From the NCBI GenBank assembly GCA_027489295.1, contig JAIYAA010000293.1, positions 1 through 27,990 of the forward strand: a DNA stretch of 27,990 nucleotides, given 5' to 3'. The translations under genes and the position numbers were made by a program. This stretch comes from Sphingomonadales bacterium. GTDB lineage: Bacteria > Pseudomonadota > Alphaproteobacteria > Sphingomonadales > Sphingomonadaceae. A model generated the notes under the pieces. The model made no database searches. It was not told where the DNA came from and worked only from the letters and a program-made list of their open reading frames with translations. This document shows, piece by piece, positions 20,946 to 27,990 of the stretch (its first letter is position 1; each line of letters begins with the position of its first letter).

Positions 20946-21556
20946 TCGCTCTCGCTATCGTCGGAATGCGTCAAAAGGCTTGCAGCCTCCAGTGTAGACT
21001 TCACGACGGGGATCGACAAACGACCGTCCGTCTCCATTTCCAGCACGTCGGCAACGCGGAGGATGGCGACATGGCTGCGCTCGATCCGCTTCGCGACCCA
21101 GGCGACCACCGTCGGGGTGGCGTGGAGCAGATGGCGGGTGAAGGCCCGTTCGAGCAACAGCGGGAGCAGCGCATCGTCGGGCGGGCCGATCTCCAGCAGC
21201 GGCGAGGCGGCTAGCCGCGAGCGCAGGTCTGGCAGCGCCACGTCCCAGCGCGGCGGCGCGGTGTCGCCCACGATCAGCAACGGGCGGCGCTCGTTCTGCG
21301 CACGGTTCCAGGCGTGGAAGATGTCGGCTTCGTCGGCGCGCTCGGCATCGTCGATGATGGCAGCGCCCGTCTTCGCCGCAAAGATGCGCGCGAGCAGGCT
21401 GCGGCCGGACTTGCGCGGGCCGATCAGCAGCGCGGCCATTACCGGCCAGGTGGCCCAATGTTCGAGCTGGTGGACGGCGCGGGCGTTCGAGTCGCTGACC
21501 AGAAAGTCCGTCTCGCTCACCTCGGGCAGGCCCAGCGGCAGGCGGAGCTGGCTCAT
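20942..21556 (-). CDS. hdaA: DnaA regulatory inactivator Hda/HdaA (DnaA-like AAA+ protein)
   Basis: A 204-residue protein equal to DnaA domain III without the DNA-binding domain. Residues 2-8 (SQLRLPL) are a beta-clamp binding motif of the QxxLPL type. The Walker A region is degenerate, GPRKSGRSLLAR, with Arg-Ser in place of Lys-Ser, as is also usual in Hda. The Walker B-like segment is AIIDDAERAD, and the sensor 2/lid follows with the C-terminal SHVAILRVADVLE. Hda bound to the sliding clamp stimulates ATP hydrolysis by DnaA and so prevents re-initiation; in Caulobacter HdaA does this. The frame extends to 21637, but homology starts at MSQLRLPLG, whose ATG overlaps the DUF2066 stop (ATGA). 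Neighbouring purM and DUF2066 genes are typical for hda in proteobacteria. Confidence 0.9.
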   Translation of the reverse strand: MSQLRLPLGLPEVSETDFLVSDSNARAVHQLEHWATWPVMAALLIGPRKSGRSLLARIFAAKTGAAIIDDAERADEADIFHAWNRAQNERRPLLIVGDTAPPRWDVALPDLRSRLAASPLLEIGPPDDALLPLLLERAFTRHLLHATPTVVAWVAKRIERSHVAILRVADVLEMETDGRLSIPVVKSTLEAASLLTHSDDSESE

Positions 21557-22797
21557 TGGGGCTTGGGCGACGGCGATGCTTGCGGTGCGGCGGCGCGGCG
21601 GATGCGAAGCACACCGGGGCCTTCCTGCACATTCCACCCGCGCGATTCCAGGGCGGCACGCAAGCCGGCTTGCGATCCGTCATAGGACACACGCATCACC
21701 GAAATGCCGCCGAGCGCCAGGCTGGTGGTGGTGGCGCTGCGCACGCCCGGTACGCCACGCACGGCGCTTTCGGAGGCACTGACGGCAGCGGCGTTGGGCG
21801 TTTCGACCTGCACCGAAAGCGCCGCGGTCGCCGCGGCGGCGGCGCTTGCCTCCACGCTAGGCGTCGCGGTCGGACTGTCGCTCTCCTCGGCCACGACCGG
21901 TGCCGGCTGCGCGACCGGCGGCCGCGCGGCGAGCACCGCATCGGTGTGTAGCCGGCCATCGGTCAGCGCTGCCTGATAGGCCTTGTCGATCCGCGCCACG
22001 GCGGTGTCGAACAGCGCGTCGATGGCGTCGCCATTTTCGATGCGGAGCGCGAAGCTGGTGATCGGCACCTTGTCCGGCCCATGCGTCGCAGAGAAGATTC
22101 CGACGATCGGGCCCCCGGGATAGTCGCGGCGCAGCTGCACTTCCGGCACGAGCAGGTCGACCGCGCCATACTGGTCGAGGATCGTGCGCCACCAGTTGCG
22201 GCCATGGCGGAGCGTCTGGCCGGTATTGACCAGCAGCCGGTCGGCGCCGGTGCCGCGCAGGCGGACATAATCGATGGTGCTGCCGGCGGCGCGGAGCCGG
22301 TTCCAGGCGCGCGCCCAGGCGGTGTCCCGCTCGAACACCTGCCCCACGCCGCCCGAATATTGCAGCGGCACCAGCAGCATCGGCGGCGAGTGGGTAACGG
22401 CGATCGACACGCCGAGGATCGATCCCGCCTTGGCGCGATCGAACTGCACGCCAAGGCTCGCGATATAGCGGTTGGGGCCGATCTGCTCGCGCTCAACGAC
22501 AATGCCGGTGACGATCGCGTCCAGCGCCGAATCGGAGAGCGTGCCCGGCGTCCCGGTGAGCTGCTGCGACAGCATCGACCAGCCCTTGCGCTGCGCGATC
22601 CGCCAGCCGCCCTGGCGGGCAAGGTCGGCGGTCTTGCCCGACACGTCGACTTTCACGCCGCTGATCTCGAAGCTGCCGACCGCGCCCGCAGGCGCGGCGG
22701 GCGCCCCGCCCTGCCCGCGTGCCGCCATGATGCCCGCGCCGGCAAGCGCGAGCGCCGAAACGGCGCCAATTACGGTTTTGGGACGGCGGAACTGCAT
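21553..22797 (-). CDS. DUF2066 domain-containing protein
   Basis: A 414-residue protein. A hydrophobic N-terminal segment ([21 protein letters not shown]) suggests a membrane anchor or signal peptide. Residues ~45-260 resemble DUF2066: [57 protein letters not shown], and [15 protein letters not shown]. After an alanine/proline-rich linker (~300-335) comes a small C-terminal repeat ([43 protein letters not shown]), like a ferredoxin-fold ligand domain. Its function is unknown. The adjacency to hda and purM mirrors the conserved purM/DUF2066/hda cluster in gammaproteobacteria, so the assignment is supported by synteny. ATG 22797 begins MQFRRPK; the frame extends to 22875 but without signal features. 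The stop overlaps hdaA (ATGA). Confidence 0.75.
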   Translation of the reverse strand: MQFRRPKTVIGAVSALALAGAGIMAARGQGGAPAAPAGAVGSFEISGVKVDVSGKTADLARQGGWRIAQRKGWSMLSQQLTGTPGTLSDSALDAIVTGIVVEREQIGPNRYIASLGVQFDRAKAGSILGVSIAVTHSPPMLLVPLQYSGGVGQVFERDTAWARAWNRLRAAGSTIDYVRLRGTGADRLLVNTGQTLRHGRNWWRTILDQYGAVDLLVPEVQLRRDYPGGPIVGIFSATHGPDKVPITSFALRIENGDAIDALFDTAVARIDKAYQAALTDGRLHTDAVLAARPPVAQPAPVVAEESDSPTATPSVEASAAAAATAALSVQVETPNAAAVSASESAVRGVPGVRSATTTSLALGGISVMRVSYDGSQAGLRAALESRGWNVQEGPGVLRIRRAAAPQASPSPKPQ

Positions 22798-22861
22798 GCG
22801 GGCGCCCTTTTGGCGAACCGGGCGTGGAAATCCAAGCGCGTTATGGCTAGGGCCAACGCCC

Positions 22862-23968
22862 ATGAGCGAGACCAAGGCGGGCGACGGCCCTTACACCTAT
22901 GCCCAGGCGGGCGTTTCGATTGCGGCGGGCAATGCGCTGGTGCGCGCGATCGGCCCGCTTGCCCGTTCCACCCGGCGCGCCGGCGCGGACGCCGATCTGG
23001 GCGGCTTCGGCGGCATCTTCGACCTCAAGGCGGCGGGCTTCACCGATCCGCTGCTGGTCGCGGCGAACGACGGGGTCGGCACCAAGCTGAAGCTGGCGAT
23101 CGAGCACAACCACCACGACGGCGTCGGTATCGACCTCGTCGCGATGTGCGCCAACGATCTGATCGTGCAGGGTGCCGAGCCGCTGTTTTTCCTCGATTAT
23201 TATGCGAGCGGCAAGCTCGACAACGCGGTCGCCGAGCGGGTGATCGCCTCCATTGCCGAAGGCTGCCGCCAGGCCGGCTGTGCGCTGATCGGCGGCGAGA
23301 CTGCCGAGATGCCGGGCATGTATGCGGACGGCGATTACGACCTCGCTGGTTTCTGCGTCGGCGCGGTCGAACGCGACCGACTGCTCGACGGCAAGAAGAT
23401 CGCCCCCGGCGACGTGCTGCTCGGCCTCGCCTCGAACGGCGTGCACTCGAACGGCTTCTCGCTGGTGCGGCGACTCGCAGCGGACAGGGGCTGGAAGCTC
23501 GATCGTCCGGCGCTGTTCGACCAGGAGCGGCTGCTGATCGACGCGCTGATGGCGCCGACTCGGATCTACGTCGCCAGCCTCCTGCCCGAACTGCGCAAGG
23601 GCACCATCCACGGCCTCGCCCACATCACCGGCGGCGGCCTGCTCGAAAACGTGCCGCGTGTGCTGCCCGAGGGCACCCATGCCCGCATCGACGCCGATGC
23701 GTGGCCGCTGCCGCGGCTGATGGCGTTCCTGCAGGCGCAGGGCCAGATCGAACCGGAGGAAATGGCACGCACCTTCAACTGCGGCATCGGCATGGTGGCG
23801 GCGGTCGCGGTCGACCAGGCCGAGGCCGTGACGGCGGCGCTGACCGCGGCGGGCGAAACCGTGTTCACCATCGGCGCGATCGAGGCCGGGGAGCGCGGCT
23901 GCACTGTGGTGGGCGGCGACGAGACCTGGAGCGCCCGCGCGCCGTGGAGCGCCACGCACCATGGCTGA
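22862..23968 (+). CDS. purM: Phosphoribosylformylglycinamidine cyclo-ligase (AIR synthetase)
   Basis: A 368-residue enzyme that closes the imidazole ring of 5-aminoimidazole ribotide with ATP in step 5 of de novo purine synthesis. Family marks: [14 protein letters not shown] at the start, [83 protein letters not shown] and [17 protein letters not shown]. The start ATG 22862 begins [17 protein letters not shown]; the much longer frame from 22472 overlaps the divergent gene and is rejected. The stop codon overlaps purN by eight bases, so the two are translationally coupled. CTAGGG/TAGGGC lies about eight bases ahead, hinting at a nearby promoter without a clear -35. Confidence 0.97.
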   Translation: MSETKAGDGPYTYAQAGVSIAAGNALVRAIGPLARSTRRAGADADLGGFGGIFDLKAAGFTDPLLVAANDGVGTKLKLAIEHNHHDGVGIDLVAMCANDLIVQGAEPLFFLDYYASGKLDNAVAERVIASIAEGCRQAGCALIGGETAEMPGMYADGDYDLAGFCVGAVERDRLLDGKKIAPGDVLLGLASNGVHSNGFSLVRRLAADRGWKLDRPALFDQERLLIDALMAPTRIYVASLLPELRKGTIHGLAHITGGGLLENVPRVLPEGTHARIDADAWPLPRLMAFLQAQGQIEPEEMARTFNCGIGMVAAVAVDQAEAVTAALTAAGETVFTIGAIEAGERGCTVVGGDETWSARAPWSATHHG

Positions 23969-24557
23969 GGCGTCCGCCGGCGCCTCCAGCCCCCGCAAGC
24001 GACTCGGCATCCTGATCTCGGGCCGCGGATCGAACATGGCTTCGCTGGTCGAGGCCGCCGCGGCGCCGGACTGTCCCTACACGGTCGCGCTCGTCGCCAG
24101 CGACAAGCCGGAAGCGGCCGGCCTCGCCTGGGCAGCCGAACGCGGCGTGCCGACCTTCGCCCAGAGCCCGAAGGGCATGCCCAAGGTCGAGTATGAAGCG
24201 AAGATCGACGCGGCGCTGCGCGCGGCGGGCGTCGAGGCGATCGCGCTTGCCGGCTATATGCGGCTGCTGTCGGACGACTTCGTCGCGCGCTGGCGCGGCC
24301 GCATCGTCAACATCCACCCCTCGCTGCTCCCCAGGTACAAGGGCCTCGACACCCACGCCCGGGCGATCGAGGCGGGCGATACCGAGGCGGGCGCCTCGGT
24401 GCACCTCGTCACCGAGGAGCTGGATGGCGGGGATGTGCTCGGACAGGCGCGCGTGCCGATCCTTGCTGGCGACACGCCCGATACGCTCGCCGCCCGCGTC
24501 CTCGCCGAGGAGCACAAGCTCTACGTGCAGACCCTGGCGGCCTGGCTGCGCGGCTGA
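23961..24557 (+). CDS. purN: Phosphoribosylglycinamide formyltransferase (GART)
   Basis: A 198-residue enzyme that transfers a formyl group from 10-formyl-THF to GAR in step 3 of purine synthesis. [19 protein letters not shown] is the phosphate-binding N-terminus. LAGYMRLLS leads into [21 protein letters not shown], which carries the catalytic Asn and His (NIHPSLLP). [20 protein letters not shown] holds the catalytic aspartate (D of ELDGG). The first ten residues are a short non-conserved extension. It overlaps purM by eight bases and follows it in one operon. Confidence 0.97.
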   Translation: MAEASAGASSPRKRLGILISGRGSNMASLVEAAAAPDCPYTVALVASDKPEAAGLAWAAERGVPTFAQSPKGMPKVEYEAKIDAALRAAGVEAIALAGYMRLLSDDFVARWRGRIVNIHPSLLPRYKGLDTHARAIEAGDTEAGASVHLVTEELDGGDVLGQARVPILAGDTPDTLAARVLAEEHKLYVQTLAAWLRG

Positions 24558-24626
24558 AACGCGCGGATATTTGCGGCTGATCCGGCGTTGTCTCCCCTTC
24601 AGAACCTCACAGGGGACACGAGGATC

Positions 24627-24824
24627 ATGCCCAAGGACTCGGCGCTCATGCCAGAGGAAGAAGGCGGCATCGCCACCGCCGAACTCGGCCTTGTGCTGCT
24701 CGACGGCCCCAATGGCGTCGCCGTCGCGATGACCCCCGAAGCCGCGGAAGCCACCGGGCGCAGCCTGCTCGCCGCCGCGGAAGTGGCCGCGGACCAGCGT
24801 GCGCGCGGGGAAACGGGTTATTAG
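24627..24824 (+). CDS. Small hypothetical protein
   Basis: A 65-residue acidic protein with no signal peptide or cysteines. Two halves are visible: an acidic start (MPKDSALMPEEEGG) and a conserved-looking strand-helix piece (TAELGLVLLDGPNGVAVAMTPEAAEATGRSLLAAAEVA). The latter, a beta-hairpin plus helix, resembles other small sphingomonad proteins of unknown role. ATG 24627 has a purine-rich GAGGAT just upstream; the frame from TTG 24588 is less likely. It lies 69 bases after purN on the same strand. A weak EcfG-like pattern occurs upstream but is not counted as a promoter. Confidence 0.6.
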   Translation: MPKDSALMPEEEGGIATAELGLVLLDGPNGVAVAMTPEAAEATGRSLLAAAEVAADQRARGETGY

Positions 24825-24826
24825 AC

Positions 24827-24858
24827 TTGTGCAGCAATACTGCCGGCGCCGATAAGGG
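24827..24858 (+). promoter_or_regulatory. Weak promoter candidate ahead of the EEP-patatin pair
   Basis: TTGTGC (24827-24832) precedes GATAAG (24851-24856; 18 bases) or TAAGGG (24853-24858; 20 bases), ending 6-8 bases before ATG 24865. It resembles the other leaderless promoters, but an AAGGGG that could serve as Shine-Dalgarno overlaps the -10. Confidence 0.25.
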
Positions 24859-24864
24859 GCGCGG

Positions 24865-25557
24865 ATGATTAAGGTCGCCAGCTACAATATGCGGAAGTCG
24901 ATCGGCACCGACCGACGACGCCGACCGGAGAGGACGCTCGAGGTATTGCTCGAGGTCGACGCCGATGTGATCGCCTTGCAGGAGGCCGATCGTCGCTTCG
25001 GTGCGCGCGAGGCCGTGCTCACGCAGAGCCTGCTGTCCGAACACAGCCCCTGGAAGCCGGTGCATTTCGGCATGCGCGCACGGTCGATGGGCTGGCACGG
25101 CAATGCCCTGCTGGTGCGCAAGGAGGCCGAAATCCTCGGGTGCGCGGCGCTGCATCTGCCGACGCTGGAACCGCGCGGCGCGGTGATGGCCGAGCTGCTG
25201 TTACGCGGCGAACGCCTGCGAGTCGTGGGCATGCATCTCGACCTGTCCGGCCTGTGGCGTCGCCGCCAGGCGCATGCCATTCTCGCTGATTTGGCCGATC
25301 GCGAGCCCATGCCCACCGTGATGATGGGCGATCTCAACGAATGGACCGCAGAGCGCGGCTGCCTGCGCGACTTCGCCCAGCATTTCGCCTTCGCCCCCAC
25401 CGGCAAAAGCTTCCATGCCCGCCGACCGATGGCGCGGCTCGATCGGATCATGGCCTCGCCCGATCTCGCGATCGGGGACGCCGGCGTGCACCACAGCCTT
25501 GCCGCGCGCACCGCCTCCGATCACCTGCCTGTGTGGGCGGAGGTGCGGCACCGCTGA
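24865..25557 (+). CDS. Endonuclease/exonuclease/phosphatase (EEP) family protein
   Basis: A 230-residue metal-dependent phosphodiesterase of the EEP superfamily (DNase I/ExoIII/synaptojanin fold). The motifs are in order: VASYNMRKS (Asn8 ligand), DVIALQEADRR with the metal-binding Glu, VVGMHLDLSG with His, MMGDLNEW with the catalytic Asp-x-Asn, and ASDHLPVWAEV, the terminal Asp-His. It has no signal peptide, so it is cytoplasmic. Substrate could be nucleic acid, phosphoinositide-like or another phosphodiester. The stop overlaps the patatin-like start by one base (TGATG), which couples the two and hints at a joint function in phosphoester or lipid chemistry. Confidence 0.87.
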   Translation: MIKVASYNMRKSIGTDRRRRPERTLEVLLEVDADVIALQEADRRFGAREAVLTQSLLSEHSPWKPVHFGMRARSMGWHGNALLVRKEAEILGCAALHLPTLEPRGAVMAELLLRGERLRVVGMHLDLSGLWRRRQAHAILADLADREPMPTVMMGDLNEWTAERGCLRDFAQHFAFAPTGKSFHARRPMARLDRIMASPDLAIGDAGVHHSLAARTASDHLPVWAEVRHR

Positions 25558-27833
25558 TGCACGAGAGCCAAGAAAAGGAACTGCGGCTCGCGCTGGTCTG
25601 CTACGGCGGGATCAGCCTCGCCGTCTACATGCACGGCATCACCAAGGAGGTGTGGCACCTCGCCCGCGCCAGTTGCGCCGAGCGTGAGGGCACGCCGTTG
25701 CACAGCGTCTATCGCGATCTGATCGAGGAGATCCGCGAGCGCAGCGGGCTCAACCTGCGGGTGCTTGTCGACATTCTCTCCGGCGCCAGCGCAGGCGGGA
25801 TCAACGCGGTGTTCCTGGCGCAGGCGATCGCCACCGGCCAGTCGCTCGATCCGCTCACCGCGATGTGGCTGGACCATGCCGATGTCGATGCGCTGCTCGC
25901 TCCCAGCCAGGGCCCGTCGCACCGTTTCGCCAAGGTGTGGGCGAAGCCGATCGCCTGGATGCTCGCCAATCGCTCGAGCACGATCGAGGAGATCGTGGAG
26001 TCGAGCGCGCGCGTGGAAGTGCGGGAGAAGCTGGAACGCTTTGTCCGGTCGCGCTGGTTCGAACCACCCTTTGGCGGCGCCCAGCTGCTGAACACGCTGC
26101 TCAATGCGTTTGATGCGATGGCCAAGGGCCCTGCCGAACGCCGGCTGCTACCCGACGGCCAGCCGCTCGACCTGTTCGTCACCGCCACCGATTTTCGCGG
26201 CCATTCGGAAACGCTGAGGCTCAACAGCCCGGCCGAGGTGATCGAAACCGAGCATCGCCTGGTATTCAGCTTCAGCGACCATGGCCGCGGCCGGGGCGTC
26301 GCCCACCCGGCCGCGCTGGCCTTTGCCGCGCGGGCGACGTCCAGCTTCCCTGGTGCCTTCCCGCCGATGATGGTAGGCGAGCTGGACAAGGTGCTCGCCG
26401 ATCGCGGGGAAAGCTGGGCGGGTCGCGACGCCTTCCTGCAGCGCACGCTCCCAGAGCAATGGGCCGAAAGCCGGGCCGAAAAGGCGGTGCTGATCGACGG
26501 GTCGGTGCTCGCCAACGCGCCGTTCGCGCCCGCCATGGCGGCGCTGCGCGAGCGCCCTGCACGCCGCCAGGTCGATCGCCGCTTCGTCTTCCTCGATCCG
26601 ACACCGGACATGCGGTTCGATTTCTACGGGCCGCGCCAGGAACGTCCCGGCTTCTTCTCGACGATCATCGGCGCGCTTTCCGAGCTGCCGCGCAAGCAGC
26701 CGATCCGCGACAATCTGGAGACGATCGCCGCCCGCTCGGACCGGATCGAGCGGATGCTCGCCATCGTCGCCGAGATCCGCGCCGAAGTCGAAGCACAGGT
26801 GGAAGCGCTGTTCGGCTACACGCTGTGGCTCGATTACCCGACGCCGAAGCGGCTCGCGGCGTGGCGCAAGCGGGCGCAGGTCGCAGCCGCCGCCAAGGCG
26901 GGCTATGGCCATACCGCCTATGCGCTGCTCAAGGTCGACGGCGCGGTGGACCGCACCGCGAATCTGCTCCAGGCACTGGGCGGGCAGCACGACGGACAGC
27001 GGCTGCGCGCGCTTTGCCGCCAGCTGCGCGAGACGGTGCGGGCCCGGGGTGCCGATCGCTTCGGCGCATCGCTGCCTGGCGGCGCCTCGCCCGAAGCGCT
27101 GGATTTCCTGCGCGGCCACGATCTCGGTTTCCGCATCCGCCGCCTGCGTCTGCTCGCCCGACGGCTGTCCGAGCTGGAGCAATCGGCACCGCGCGGCGCG
27201 ATGCGGCCGATGCGCGACGCCATCTACGGCGCGCTCGCCGCCTATCTGGAACTGAAGCGATCCGACACGTTCGCCGATCTTCGCGAACGCACGTCGGACG
27301 AACCCGGGACACTGCTCGATGCGCTGGCGGAGCGGATGCAGCTCCGCGCGCTCGACCGGCAGACCGACGAGGTCCTCTCAGCTGGGTTCAGCGGGTTGTC
27401 GAAGGAACTGCGCCGGCCGATGCTGCTGGCCTATCTCGGCTTTCCCTTCTTCGACATCGCCACGCTGCCGCTGCTGCAGGGCGAGGGCATGGACGAATTC
27501 GATCCGATCCGGGTCGATCGCATCTCGCCCGAGGATGCCCGCGCGATCCGCACCGGCGGCGTCGCGGCAATGCTCAAGGGCAATCAGTTCAACAATTTCG
27601 GCGCGTTTTTCAGCCGCGCCTATCGCGAGAACGACTATCTCTGGGGCCGCCTCAACGGCGCCGACCGGCTGATCGACATCGTTCTCTCAACGCTCGACGC
27701 CGACGCGCGACCGGGCGCGGACCATGTCGCCGCGCTCAAGCGCCGTGCCTTCCACGCCATCTTAGACGAGGAGGCGCCGAATCTCACCGCCATCGCCAAC
27801 CTGATCGCCGAGCTGCGCGGCGAAATCGGCTGA
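25557..27833 (+). CDS. Patatin-like protein (large patatin-related family)
   Basis: A 758-residue protein. The first ~330 residues are a patatin-type lipase/acyl hydrolase. LRLALVCYGGISLAVYMHG is the oxyanion region, LSGASAGGINAVFLA carries the nucleophile Ser78 in GASAG, and VLIDGSVLANAPFAPA holds the catalytic Asp314 (DG-S/G motif). The remaining ~430 residues are helical, arginine- and alanine-rich with coiled-coil stretches (RSDRIERMLAIVAEIRAEVEAQVEAL). They end in a conserved-looking segment (DPIRVDRISPEDARAI...NQFNNFGAFFSRAYRENDYLWGRLNGADRL), also found in this long patatin family. No signal peptide or type V autotransporter barrel is present. The ATG at 25557 overlaps the EEP stop by one base. 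Confidence 0.9.
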   Translation: MHESQEKELRLALVCYGGISLAVYMHGITKEVWHLARASCAEREGTPLHSVYRDLIEEIRERSGLNLRVLVDILSGASAGGINAVFLAQAIATGQSLDPLTAMWLDHADVDALLAPSQGPSHRFAKVWAKPIAWMLANRSSTIEEIVESSARVEVREKLERFVRSRWFEPPFGGAQLLNTLLNAFDAMAKGPAERRLLPDGQPLDLFVTATDFRGHSETLRLNSPAEVIETEHRLVFSFSDHGRGRGVAHPAALAFAARATSSFPGAFPPMMVGELDKVLADRGESWAGRDAFLQRTLPEQWAESRAEKAVLIDGSVLANAPFAPAMAALRERPARRQVDRRFVFLDPTPDMRFDFYGPRQERPGFFSTIIGALSELPRKQPIRDNLETIAARSDRIERMLAIVAEIRAEVEAQVEALFGYTLWLDYPTPKRLAAWRKRAQVAAAAKAGYGHTAYALLKVDGAVDRTANLLQALGGQHDGQRLRALCRQLRETVRARGADRFGASLPGGASPEALDFLRGHDLGFRIRRLRLLARRLSELEQSAPRGAMRPMRDAIYGALAAYLELKRSDTFADLRERTSDEPGTLLDALAERMQLRALDRQTDEVLSAGFSGLSKELRRPMLLAYLGFPFFDIATLPLLQGEGMDEFDPIRVDRISPEDARAIRTGGVAAMLKGNQFNNFGAFFSRAYRENDYLWGRLNGADRLIDIVLSTLDADARPGADHVAALKRRAFHAILDEEAPNLTAIANLIAELRGEIG

Positions 27834-27896
27834 GCCTTGGCAAGCGGGGCCGCTCGGGCCTAGAAGGCGGACGAGGTTTTCCAGGAAGGGAGCGGA

Positions 27897-27990
27897 ATGC
27901 GGTTTCTGAAGGTGCTGTTGTGGCTCCTGCTCGGCGGCGTGATCGCCGGGTTCGTGATCTACAATGGCGATCAGCGGGTGAGCATCCAGC
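27897..27990 (+). CDS. N-terminus of a small membrane protein (partial, runs off the right edge)
   Basis: ATG 27897 opens MRFLKVLLWLLLGGVIAGFV and continues IYNGDQRVSIQ to the edge. The first ~22 residues are one hydrophobic helix. This pattern, helix then a YN-x-D/W-x-V-x-hydrophobic strand, resembles LapA-domain lipopolysaccharide-assembly proteins, but only 31 residues are seen and the match is not decisive. A strong purine-rich ribosome site (AGGAAGGGAG) precedes it. It is 63 bases downstream of the patatin gene on the same strand. Confidence 0.65.
   Translation, partial: MRFLKVLLWLLLGGVIAGFVIYNGDQRVSIQ

Noticed and set aside
24565..24589. GGATA-N16-CGTT upstream of the small gene at 24627, similar to an EcfG promoter
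   Set aside because: The spacing and -10 fit, but the -35 (GGATA instead of GGAAC) misses two key bases.
25557..27833. Anti-phage defence (CBASS-like) reading of the patatin gene
   Set aside because: No cyclic nucleotide synthase, ubiquitin-like or HORMA/TRIP13 genes are nearby. The neighbour is an EEP-family protein and the long patatin family is a common chromosomal gene.

Overview
The window looks like a chromosomal segment of a high-GC alphaproteobacterium of the Sphingomonas/Sphingomonadaceae type. This rests on the RecA N-terminus at the left edge, an alphaproteobacterial SOS box (GAAC-N7-GAAC), a perfect EcfG general-stress promoter, a PopZ-type protein beside TolC, and sphingomonad-style housekeeping genes. 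It is almost wholly coding. No insertion sequence, prophage, CRISPR array or toxin-antitoxin pair was seen, and no gene-free stretch exceeds 300 bases.

Layout. (1) 1-952: start of recA (minus) under a LexA box, divergent from a MOSC-domain gene. (2) 963-5926: a palindromic intergenic repeat, then a minus-strand block of a secreted S9 peptidase, popZ, a TolC-family outer-membrane protein and a degenerate isoaspartyl-methyltransferase-like protein. (3) 6094-7317: tRNA-Cys, an exported hypothetical protein, a bidirectional terminator and a glycine-zipper protein. (4) 7434-9968: an EcfG promoter ahead of a small zinc-ribbon gene and a small hypothetical, then cysS with its own promoter, and a TM2 membrane protein. 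(5) 9969-12975: biotin operon bioF-bioD-bioA (minus, overlapping genes). (6) 13019-14678: divergent from bioF, a gene that fuses an Xre-like helix-turn-helix domain in frame to a class II DAHP synthase. Two identical-architecture palindromes (TTACCC-N5-GGGTAA) precede it. (7) 14698-17268: a membrane-anchored PilZ protein, an intergenic region with an orphan plus-strand terminator, a DUF488 protein and trmFO. (8) 17276-22797: minus-strand operon DUF2066-hdaA-ppk-ppx, mostly coupled by ATGA overlaps. (9) 22862-24557: purM-purN. (10) 24627-27990: a small hypothetical, an EEP-family nuclease coupled to a patatin-like protein, and the start of a membrane protein.

The most notable point is the regulator-enzyme fusion at 13089-14678. 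It carries a DNA-binding domain on the first enzyme of the shikimate pathway, an internal ribosome-binding site exactly at the normal enzyme start, and paired palindromes in the region shared with the biotin operon. It suggests an autoregulating, possibly two-product, enzyme-repressor that could also affect bioFDA. A second theme is a recurrent promoter layout (TTGnnn, 16-18 bases, TAnnnn, then 6-7 bases to the start codon) at several genes lacking a Shine-Dalgarno sequence, which implies widespread leaderless transcripts. Functional calls come from recognising family motifs by eye. No database search was run.
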